64,000 nucleotides of DNA from NCBI GenBank assembly GCA_036443405.1, contig JAZFYD010000122.1:1-64000 (forward strand), given 5' to 3'. This stretch comes from JAZFYD01 sp036443405 (lineage in GTDB: Bacteria > Planctomycetota > PLA2). The notes beneath the pieces were generated by a model. It ran no database searches. It was given only the letters and a program-made list of their open reading frames with translations, and was not told the DNA's origin. This document shows positions 57,952 through 64,000 of this stretch, one piece after another. Each line of letters opens with the position of its first letter. Position 1 is the stretch's first letter. The translations under genes and the position numbers were made by a program.

Positions 57952-60624
57952 ATGGCTGGCAGGCTCTTCCTGGTGGACGGGACGGCGCTCGCTTATCGCT
58001 CCCACTTCGCGTTCATTCAGAACCCGCTGACCACGTCGAAGGGCGAGCCGACGAGTGCCACATTCGGCTACTACATGGCGATTCAGCGCATCGTGCGCGA
58101 AGAGCGCCCGGACTCCATGGTCGTTGCGTTCGACCGCCGCGAGCCGACGTTTCGCAAGAAACGTTATCCCGCATACAAGGCGACGCGCGAGAAGGCGCCG
58201 GACGATTTGATCGGGCAACTTCCGGTCATCAAGAAGCTGACCGAGGCGCTCGGGATACCGGTGCTCGAGCTTGCCGGGTTCGAGGCGGACGACATCATCG
58301 GGACGGCCGCGGTGCGCGGCGAGAAGGCCGGCTTCGAGGTCCTGATCGTTTCGGGCGACAAGGACATGATGCAGCTCGTGACCGAGAAGGTCCGCATCTA
58401 CGACATCTCGAAGCAGGGCACCGATCCGGTGATTCTGGGCATCGACGGTGTGAAGGAGAAGTTCGGCGTCACGCCGGACAAGGTCGTCGACGTCCTCGGG
58501 TTGATGGGAGACACCTCCGACAACGTCCCGGGCGTGCCGCTCGTCGGTCCGAAAAAGGCGCTCGCGCTGATCGAGGAGCACGGTTCCCTGGAGCGCGTGC
58601 TGGAGACCGCGCCGGCCGCCAAGCCCAACAAGACCAACAAGAACCTCGTCGAGTTCGCGGAGCAGGCGCTGCTGTCCAAAGAGCTCGTGACGATCGACAT
58701 GGAGGTGCCGATCGAAACGCCGTTCGACAAGCTGGAACCCGGTTCCCGCGACGTCGACGCGCTTGCCGACATCTTCGCGCGCATGGAGTTCACGGCGTTC
58801 TTGAACGAGGTGCGCCAGGAGCAGGCGTCGGAGAGCGTGGCGGCGGGTTATTCCATCGTCGATGACGACGCCGGGATCGACGCGCTGCTATCCGATCTGC
58901 GGGCCAACGCTTCGTTTGTATTCGATACGGAGACGAGTGAGCTCGATCCGTACTCGGCCAGGATCGTCGGGTTGAGCTTTGCGCACACGGAAGGCGAAGC
59001 GGTGTACGTGCCGATCGCGGGGTGCGAGGGGCGGCTCGAGAAGTTCCGCGGCATCTTCGAAGACGCTGGGCTCGCAAAAGCCGGCCAGAACATGAAGTAC
59101 GACGTGCAGGTGCTGCGCACAAACGGCATCGAAGTGCAAAACCTCGCGTTCGACACCATGGTTGCGTCCTATCTGCTCGATCCCGGCCGCGGCCAGCACA
59201 ACCTGGACGCGATGTCGCTCAAACATCTCGGCATCAAGAAGACCCCGACCGAAGATCTGATCGGCAAAGGCAAGGGGCAGATCTCGATGCTTGAAGTGTC
59301 CGTGGAGGACATAAGCAAGTACGCGGCGGAGGATGCCGACTGCACGTTCCGGCTCATGAAGCTGTTTGAGCCGCGGTTGGAAGAAGAGGACTTGGTGCCG
59401 CTGTTCCGCGAGGTCGAGATGCCGCTCGTGCGCGTGCTGCTCGACATGGAGCGCGCGGGCGTGCGCATCGATTCGGACTACCTCTCGGGCATGAGCCTCG
59501 AGTTGGGGGAGTCCGCCGACCGTTTGACGGGCGAGATCCACGAGATGGCGGGCGAGGAGTTCAACATCAACTCGCCGAAGCAGCTCGGGCCGATCCTGTT
59601 CGAGCGGTTGGAGATCCAGAAGGGTTCGAAGAAACGCCTCAAGCGCACCAAGACCGGCTACAGCACCGACGCGACGACGCTCGCCAACTACGCGGATCAC
59701 CCGATCGTCGCGAAGCTGCTCGAGTATCGCGAGGTCGTGAAGCTGCGCTCGACGTATGTGGACGCGTTGCCGAAGCTCGTGCACAAAAAAACGGGCCGCA
59801 TCCACTCGTCGTTCAACCAGACGGTCGCGGCGACCGGTCGCCTTTCGAGCCAGGATCCGAACCTTCAGAACATCCCGATCCGAACGGAGCTGGGCAAGCG
59901 CATTCGCAAGGCGTTCGTCGCGGACGCAGGTTGCCGGCTGGTGTGCGCGGACTACAACCAGATCGAGCTGCGGCTGATGGCGCACCTGTCCGACGACGCG
60001 TCGCTCTTGGACGTCTACGCCCGCGGCGGCGACGTGCACACGGAAACGGCGGCCCGCATGTTCGGCTGCGAGGTCGGAGATGTGACGCGCGAGCAGCGCG
60101 GCCGCGCCAAGGCGATCAACTTCGGGATTTTGTACGGCATGGGGCCCCAGCGCCTGGCGCGTGATCTGAAGATCAGTTTGAACGAGGGCAAAGAGTTCCT
60201 CCGCCGGTACTTCCAAGAGTTCCCGGGCGTGCGCGAGTTCCAGCGTGGCGCGATCGAAAAGGCGCGCACCGAGGGATTCGTGACGACGCTGCTCGGGCGC
60301 CGGCGCGTGATCAGCGAGATCGAGAGTCCGATGCCCGGCGTGCGCGCGAACGCCGAGAACATGGCCATGAACACGCCGCTGCAGGGAACCGCGGCGGACC
60401 TGATCAAGATCGCGATGATCCGCGTGCATCAGAAGCTGCACGAGGGGGACTTCGCCGCACGCATGATCCTTCAGGTCCACGACGAACTGGTGTTCGAGGC
60501 GCCCGAGGACGAGTGCGACGCGCTCGCGACGATGGTGCGCCACGAGATGGAACACGCGATGGAGTTGAAGGTTCCGATCGTTGTGGACGTCGGCATGGGC
60601 ACCGACTGGCTCGAAGCCCATTAG
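57952..60624 (+). CDS. polA: DNA polymerase I
   Basis: This is an 890-residue protein of normal length for a three-domain Pol I. The 5'-nuclease domain (1-290) has 'FLVDGTALAYRSHFAF', 'FEADDIIGT' and 'SGDKDMMQLV'. The 3'-5' exonuclease domain has its metal residues, with FDTETSELDPYS and 'AGQNMKYDVQVL', so proofreading is likely intact. The polymerase domain has 'CADYNQIELRLMAHLS' (motif A), 'RGRAKAINFGILYGMGPQRL' (motif B) and 'LQVHDELVFEAP' (motif C). It fills gaps and removes RNA primers. The frame is open upstream to 57892, but ATG 57952 gives the family's usual start and a leaderless spacing to TACGCT. Confidence 0.97.
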   Translation: MAGRLFLVDGTALAYRSHFAFIQNPLTTSKGEPTSATFGYYMAIQRIVREERPDSMVVAFDRREPTFRKKRYPAYKATREKAPDDLIGQLPVIKKLTEALGIPVLELAGFEADDIIGTAAVRGEKAGFEVLIVSGDKDMMQLVTEKVRIYDISKQGTDPVILGIDGVKEKFGVTPDKVVDVLGLMGDTSDNVPGVPLVGPKKALALIEEHGSLERVLETAPAAKPNKTNKNLVEFAEQALLSKELVTIDMEVPIETPFDKLEPGSRDVDALADIFARMEFTAFLNEVRQEQASESVAAGYSIVDDDAGIDALLSDLRANASFVFDTETSELDPYSARIVGLSFAHTEGEAVYVPIAGCEGRLEKFRGIFEDAGLAKAGQNMKYDVQVLRTNGIEVQNLAFDTMVASYLLDPGRGQHNLDAMSLKHLGIKKTPTEDLIGKGKGQISMLEVSVEDISKYAAEDADCTFRLMKLFEPRLEEEDLVPLFREVEMPLVRVLLDMERAGVRIDSDYLSGMSLELGESADRLTGEIHEMAGEEFNINSPKQLGPILFERLEIQKGSKKRLKRTKTGYSTDATTLANYADHPIVAKLLEYREVVKLRSTYVDALPKLVHKKTGRIHSSFNQTVAATGRLSSQDPNLQNIPIRTELGKRIRKAFVADAGCRLVCADYNQIELRLMAHLSDDASLLDVYARGGDVHTETAARMFGCEVGDVTREQRGRAKAINFGILYGMGPQRLARDLKISLNEGKEFLRRYFQEFPGVREFQRGAIEKARTEGFVTTLLGRRRVISEIESPMPGVRANAENMAMNTPLQGTAADLIKIAMIRVHQKLHEGDFAARMILQVHDELVFEAPEDECDALATMVRHEMEHAMELKVPIVVDVGMGTDWLEAH

Positions 60625-60658
60625 CGAATCGTACGCGGGCCCTGCTGTTGTTTTTCGA

Positions 60659-60664
60659 TACGCT
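60659..60664 (+). promoter_or_regulatory. -10-like TACGCT, 6 bases before GTG 60671
   Basis: TACGCT ends 6 bases before the GTG start, leaving no room for a Shine-Dalgarno sequence. The T-rich run before it (TTGTTTTT) is a local exception to the high G+C. Confidence 0.45.
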
Positions 60665-60670
60665 AGGTGC

Positions 60671-62287
60671 GTGGCCCGCCTTGTTCTCTTGACGCTCCTG
60701 CTCGCGCTGCCGATGTCGGCGGCGCCGTCGGGCACTCGAATCGCGCTCCTGGATCTGCGGCCGAGTTTCTTGAAGCCGGGCAATCAACCGCTGCTGCGCA
60801 ACGGCACGCGCAGAAGGCCGGGGCTGTTCATCGCGGAAAAGCGTTATCGCGGTTTGAACGCACCGCTGCCGTCCAGGATCGGGTTCGACCTCGAGTTGAC
60901 CTTTACGAGCTTCCGCGTGAAGGTCGGGTTGCTGGACGGTGCGCACAAATCGTCACAAGCGGTGTTTCGGGTTTTGGGCGACGGCAAGGTGCTCGCCGCA
61001 ACGCCGCCGCTGTTCCCGGGGCAGGAGCCGGTCGAGTTGGTCGCGGATGTGAGCAACGTGTTCCTGCTCGAGCTCGTGTGCAAGAAGATCGGCCGCGGAC
61101 ACGCCAACGTCGCGTGGATCGGCGGGCAGTTGATCTCGCGTGCGGGCGCCGATCTGTCGCGATTCCGTCCGTTCAACGCGCCGTTTTCGCCGCGCGCGTA
61201 TCCGTCGAAGTTTCGCCGCAGCGTGAACGAGGCGATCGACGGTGGCGTGCGCGCGCTCCAGCGGGTGCAGCGGGCGGGGGGTGAATGGCCGCGCCGTGGC
61301 GACCCGCTCGGGCTGACTGCGCTCTGCACGCTCGCGATCTTGAAAGGCGGCGTGAAGGCGACGGATCCGTCGGTTGTTCGTGCGTTCGAATTCATGAAGA
61401 CGCAACCGTTCGAGCGCGTCTACGACGTTTCCGTTTTGTTAATGGCGATCGAGGCGAGGTACTTCCCCGGCGGCGCAGACGAGAAGGACGCGTACAAGAA
61501 CCGGCCGAGGCTCGCGCGGAAGGTCATCCCGGAGGAGGACCGCGAGTGGATCCGCCGCGCTGCGCGTTGGCTCGCCGATCAGCAGGGCATGGGTTTCAGG
61601 GATGCGTCGATGCGCGCGCTCAACCCGGTGTGGCGCTATCCGGGCGGCGGATACGACCTGTCCAACACGCAGTACGCGCTGCTCGGATTGAGTGCGGCGC
61701 GCCGGTGCGCGGTGCCGAACTCAAAAGTGTGGCTGAAAGTGCTTCGGTTCCTCATCGGGGCGCAGGAGAAAGACGGGCCGCGCGTGCAGGTGTCGCGCTA
61801 TGAGCGGCGCAAGAACTTCATCTATCGCCGCTACGAGAACGCGCAAGCCCGCGGGTTCGCGTACACGTTGACGACCCCGACCCCGACCGGGTCGATGACG
61901 TCGGCGGGGGTTTGCGCGTTGATCCTCTGCCAGCAGGCGCTTTATCGAAACACGAAGTATCAACACGCATGGCGAGGCCGAACCCGCGCAGCGATTCGCG
62001 ACGGGCTCGCGTGGATCGAGGAGTACTACACGGTCGAGGAGAACCCGTTCAAGTCGTCGTGGTGGACTTATTACCTGTTCAACCTCGAGCGCGCCGGCGT
62101 ATTGCTGGACACGCGTTTCATCGGGACGCGCGATTGGTATCGCGAGGGCGCCGAGGCGCTCCTGAAACGCCGGCGCAAGGACGGTTCCTTCCTGGGCCCC
62201 GGCGGCGAATCGACCATCGACACGGCCTTCGCCGTGCTGTTCCTGAAACGCGCGACCGTCCCCGCCCGCACGTCCCCTCTCGATTGA
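60671..62287 (+). CDS. exported terpenoid-cyclase-like (squalene-oxidase repeat) protein
   Basis: This is a 538-residue protein with a signal peptide (1-18, ending MSAAP). Residues of about 20-160 form a beta-rich domain ('IGFDLELTFTSFRVKVGLLDG'), possibly an NPCBM-like carbohydrate-binding fold. From about 175 it is an alpha/alpha-barrel of the prenyltransferase/squalene oxidase kind: 'GGVRALQRVQRAGGEWPRRGDPLGLTALCTLAIL', 'DLSNTQYALLGLSAARRCAVP', 'DGSFLGPGGESTIDTAFAVLFL'. The acidic DxDD motif of cyclases is absent, so it is probably a binding protein rather than a cyclase. The start is GTG 60671, with TACGCT 6 bases upstream. Confidence 0.7.
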   Translation: MARLVLLTLLLALPMSAAPSGTRIALLDLRPSFLKPGNQPLLRNGTRRRPGLFIAEKRYRGLNAPLPSRIGFDLELTFTSFRVKVGLLDGAHKSSQAVFRVLGDGKVLAATPPLFPGQEPVELVADVSNVFLLELVCKKIGRGHANVAWIGGQLISRAGADLSRFRPFNAPFSPRAYPSKFRRSVNEAIDGGVRALQRVQRAGGEWPRRGDPLGLTALCTLAILKGGVKATDPSVVRAFEFMKTQPFERVYDVSVLLMAIEARYFPGGADEKDAYKNRPRLARKVIPEEDREWIRRAARWLADQQGMGFRDASMRALNPVWRYPGGGYDLSNTQYALLGLSAARRCAVPNSKVWLKVLRFLIGAQEKDGPRVQVSRYERRKNFIYRRYENAQARGFAYTLTTPTPTGSMTSAGVCALILCQQALYRNTKYQHAWRGRTRAAIRDGLAWIEEYYTVEENPFKSSWWTYYLFNLERAGVLLDTRFIGTRDWYREGAEALLKRRRKDGSFLGPGGESTIDTAFAVLFLKRATVPARTSPLD

Positions 62288-62322
62288 TTCGTTCGATTCG
62301 TACCCGGTACGGACCGAACGAA
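62288..62322. terminator. long palindrome directly after the stop codon
   Basis: TTCGTTCG (62288-62295) pairs with CGAACGAA (62315-62322), and the interior contains GTACC-C-GGTAC, so most of the 35 bases can pair. It begins on the first base after the TGA and is a likely terminator without a T-run. Confidence 0.5.
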
Positions 62323-62334
62323 TGTGTCTCCGGC

Positions 62335-62354
62335 CCAACACCTGACGGTGTTGG
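62335..62354. repeat. palindromic intergenic repeat, copy A (variant arms)
   Basis: CCAACACC-TGAC-GGTGTTGG is an 8-bp stem with a 4-base loop. It differs from the other copies in both arms (ACC/GGT instead of GGC/GCC) so that pairing is kept. Confidence 0.6.
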
Positions 62355-62365
62355 AGCGTGCTTGC

Positions 62366-62389
62366 CCAACGGCTCACGCCGCCGTGTTG
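62366..62389. repeat. palindromic intergenic repeat, copy B (imperfect)
   Basis: CCAACGGC-TCAC-GCCG is followed by CCGTGTTG, as if extra bases broke the right arm. It is preceded by GCTTGC, as in copies C and E. Confidence 0.5.
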
Positions 62390-62444
62390 CTTGCCCAACG
62401 GCTTACGCCGTTGGAGCCCTCCGTTCGCACGGTCTGAGATGCGG
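62389..62444. repeat. palindromic intergenic repeat, copy C (long form)
   Basis: CCAACGGC-TTAC-GCCGTTGG (62395-62414) is preceded by GCTTGC and followed by a 30-base tail beginning AGCCCTCCGTTCG and ending GAGATGCGG. The tail contains a second small palindrome (CCGT-TCGC-ACGG). Copy E repeats the whole unit. Confidence 0.65.
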
Positions 62445-62467
62445 CGCGGCCTTTTGGGTTTCTCTGC

Positions 62468-62488
62468 CCAACGGCTTACGCCGGGTGG
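62468..62488. repeat. palindromic intergenic repeat, copy D (imperfect)
   Basis: CCAACGGC-TTAC-GCCG is followed by GGTGG, so the right arm is partly lost. It lies 25 bases before the stop of the M42 gene (minus strand). Confidence 0.5.
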
Positions 62489-62512
62489 AAAACTCGCGGC
62501 GGACGGCTCGGT

Positions 62513-63592
62513 TCAGTTACCGCGGATCTGGTTGACGGTTTCGGTGTCCAGGCGTTTGCAGAGCGCGACGAGCAGTTGCAGCGTTGCGTCGTAATCGCGA
62601 CGGTCGATGATCGAGCTGTGGCTGTGGATGTAGCGCGACGGCACGCAGATCGCCAGGCTGGGAATTCCCTCGCCAACGATGTGGAAGCGGTTCGCATCCG
62701 TGCCGCCCGCCATGATCGTCGTCGTGTGATAAGGGATCTTCTCCTCCTCCGCGACATCGATGACAAACCGCGTCAGGCGCGGGTGCGACACGTGGCCGCG
62801 TTCGAGCAGCAAAATGCCGGCGCCGCCGCCGAGTTTTTCCTGCGCGCGGTCCGCCCCGGGGAACCCCGGCGTGTCGCGCGCGATGCCCACGTCCAGAGCG
62901 ATCGCCAGATCCGGCTGGACCTTGGCCGCGCTCGTCGCCGCACCGCGCAGTCCGATCTCCTCCTGCACCGTTGCGACGCCGTAGACCGTGTTCGGATGAT
63001 CGGTGTCGCGCAACTCTTTGAGCAGGTCCACGACGAGTCCGCAGCCGACGCGGTTGTCCCACGCCTTCACCACGAACAGGTCCGGGTTGACCAGCGGCTC
63101 GAACGGCGCATGCGGAACAACGAAGTCGCCGCGGCGCACGCCGCTCGCTTCCACCGCATCGAACCCGTCCGACACGCCGAGATCGATGAAGAGATCCTCG
63201 AGCTTCTGAACGTGTTTGCGCTCCTCGGCGTCGAGTTCGTGGGGGGGCTTGGAACCGACAACACCCAGGAAGTCGCCCTTGCGGGTCCGAACGGTGACGC
63301 GCTGGCCCAGCAGGACGTGGGGCCACCAGCCGCCAAGGGCCCGGAAGCGCAAGTACCCGCTCGGTTCGATGTCGGTGACCATGAACCCGACCTCGTCCAT
63401 GTGGCCGGCGAACATCAGGAGCGGCCCGTCCCCGCTCCCGTTTTTCCGCGCGATGAACGAACCGATGTTGTCCTTTGACGTCTCGCAGAAACCCTCGGTC
63501 TCGCGGCGCAGAATGGCGGCGACGTCATCTTCCAGCCCCGGCGGGCCAAAGGCCTCCGTGAGCTCCTTCAAAAACGCGTTGCGATCGTCCAT
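62513..63592 (-). CDS. M42 family metallo-aminopeptidase
   Basis: This is a 359-residue protein. M42 co-catalytic metal motifs are all present: 'MFAGHMDEVGFMV' (His), 'VKAWDNRVGCG' (bridging Asp), 'ATVQEEIGLRGA' (general base Glu and ligand Glu), 'IALDVGIA' (Asp), and 'PSRYIHSHSS' (His). The inserted PDZ-like domain ('LLGQRVTVRTRKGDFLGVVGSKPPH') is also typical. These enzymes form dodecameric TET particles that trim oligopeptides in the cytoplasm; some are called glutamyl aminopeptidase or endoglucanase M. GGAG lies 6 bases before ATG 63592. Confidence 0.95.
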   Translation of the reverse strand: MDDRNAFLKELTEAFGPPGLEDDVAAILRRETEGFCETSKDNIGSFIARKNGSGDGPLLMFAGHMDEVGFMVTDIEPSGYLRFRALGGWWPHVLLGQRVTVRTRKGDFLGVVGSKPPHELDAEERKHVQKLEDLFIDLGVSDGFDAVEASGVRRGDFVVPHAPFEPLVNPDLFVVKAWDNRVGCGLVVDLLKELRDTDHPNTVYGVATVQEEIGLRGAATSAAKVQPDLAIALDVGIARDTPGFPGADRAQEKLGGGAGILLLERGHVSHPRLTRFVIDVAEEEKIPYHTTTIMAGGTDANRFHIVGEGIPSLAICVPSRYIHSHSSIIDRRDYDATLQLLVALCKRLDTETVNQIRGN

Positions 63593-63680
63593 GTCCGCTC
63601 CGTTCACTTAGCCAACATCGGGTCCCAATCAACCGGACCGGGAAGTGTAGCCCATGGCCCACGGGATTGGAGCCGCGTGA

Positions 63681-63686
63681 TAAAGT
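63681..63686 (+). promoter_or_regulatory. -10-like TAAAGT, 8 bases before ATG 63695
   Basis: TAAAGT ends 8 bases before the start codon of the small protein, with no Shine-Dalgarno sequence between. Confidence 0.45.
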
Positions 63687-63694
63687 TCGTCCCG

Positions 63695-63937
63695 ATGGCA
63701 GACCGAAGCGATCTCCAGCGCCGCATCGTGATGGGTGTGGGCTTGGACGGTGACGGGCACGCGCGCGTCACACGTGGCGAGGACTTTGTGATCCTCGGCG
63801 GATCCGAAGGCACGCACCATCACATGCAGGACGGCGTGCTGAAGTTCCAAGAGACCCTTCGCAAGATGGGGACCGATCAGCACAGCGCTTCCAACGAGCA
63901 GATGGAAGAAGCGGCGCGCGAATCCGGATTGGCGTGA
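63695..63937 (+). CDS. small soluble protein, unknown function
   Basis: This is an 80-residue protein. It has a two-strand front ('RRIVMGVGLDGDGHARVTRGEDFVILGG'), then 'SEGTHHHMQDGVLKFQETLRKMG' with three consecutive His residues, and a helical end. The His cluster could bind a metal. The family is not recognised. Start ATG 63695 is preferred because TAAAGT lies 8 bases upstream; the frame is open slightly further. It ends 14 bases before repeat copy E. Confidence 0.6.
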   Translation: MADRSDLQRRIVMGVGLDGDGHARVTRGEDFVILGGSEGTHHHMQDGVLKFQETLRKMGTDQHSASNEQMEEAARESGLA

Positions 63938-63944
63938 CAGTGTT

Positions 63945-64000
63945 GCTTGCCCAACGGCTGACGCCGTTGGAGCCCTACGTTCGAACGGTCTGAGATGCGG
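63945..64000. repeat. palindromic intergenic repeat, copy E (long form, reaches the window end)
   Basis: CCAACGGC-TGAC-GCCGTTGG (63951-63970) has the same GCTTGC front and the same 30-base tail as copy C, with two C-to-A differences in the tail. The element may continue beyond the window. Confidence 0.65.

Noticed and set aside
58888..60783. Minus-strand open frame of 631 codons over polA
   Set aside because: polA motifs A, B and C on the plus strand are unambiguous; the antisense reading is His/Arg/Leu-rich noise.
62335..62488. CRISPR array
   Set aside because: The repeats are palindromes of variable sequence with irregular spacing (about 30-70 bases), no unique-spacer pattern and no cas genes.
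1..64000. tRNA, rRNA or other structured RNA genes
   Set aside because: Reading for cloverleaf arms with TTCRA-type T-loops and for conserved rRNA stretches found none that could be supported by eye; small tRNAs could be missed without a scanner.

Overview
The window is about two-thirds G+C and densely packed, with genes on both strands, no rRNA or tRNA gene, no CRISPR array and no recognisable insertion sequence. The gene content points to the Planctomycetota or a close relative. The pointers are a DUF1800/DUF1501 secretion pair, DUF1570-type peptidases, a PEP-CTERM protein, three ECF sigma factors (one with a membrane and leucine-rich-repeat tail), large carboxypeptidase-regulatory-like (Ig-fold) surface proteins, HEAT-repeat exoproteins and a terpenoid-cyclase-like repeat protein. 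The assignment rests on family content only, because no marker gene fixes it.

Layout. 0-6.6 kb: PEP-CTERM metzincin-like protein, GAF-PP2C phosphatase, HEAT-repeat exoprotein, small membrane protein, EVE-domain protein. 6.7-10.4 kb: DUF1800-DUF1501-LTxxQ operon. 10.5-12.1 kb: stand-alone DsbD N-domain protein followed by a redoxin. 12.2-16 kb: SEC-C protein, a basic small protein, a lipoprotein with a PPC-like end, and two unknowns. 16.2-25.4 kb: two giant regulators side by side, a sigma-54-type AAA+ protein with a degenerate STAND/TPR-like front and a winged-helix tail, and a Ser/Thr-kinase-STAND-TPR-GAF-histidine-kinase hybrid. 25.4-35.7 kb: ECF sigma and surface-protein cluster. 35.7-38.2 kb: CDGSH protein and a complete polar amino-acid ABC transporter. 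38.2-41.5 kb: DUF1570-type peptidase with an adjacent paralogue that has lost its metal site. 41.7-45.8 kb: DUF72, DUF885 and GT2 genes. 45.9-50 kb: deoxyhypusine-synthase-like enzyme and a two-gene spermidine-synthase-like membrane protein. 50-57.9 kb: HEAT exoprotein, Ig-like lipoprotein, M48 protease, ClpP, an unknown and a HAD hydrolase, all on the minus strand. 57.9-64 kb: polA, a cyclase-fold exoprotein, M42 aminopeptidase and a small unknown, with a palindromic intergenic repeat.

Two window-wide signals stand out. First, at least ten genes have a -10-like hexamer ending exactly 6 or 8 bases before the start codon, mostly with no Shine-Dalgarno sequence, which suggests leaderless transcripts. 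Second, an 8-bp-stem palindromic element recurs around 62.3-64.0 kb, with one copy carrying compensatory changes in both arms. The best candidate for an undescribed system is the 16.2-25.4 kb pair: both proteins carry STAND-like modules without a normal P-loop, and the sigma-54-type AAA+ domain keeps the GAFTGA loop but has lost the Walker B glutamate.

Start codons were chosen by hand from Shine-Dalgarno sequences, signal peptides, overlaps and -10 spacing. All domain calls are from reading the sequence, not from database searches.
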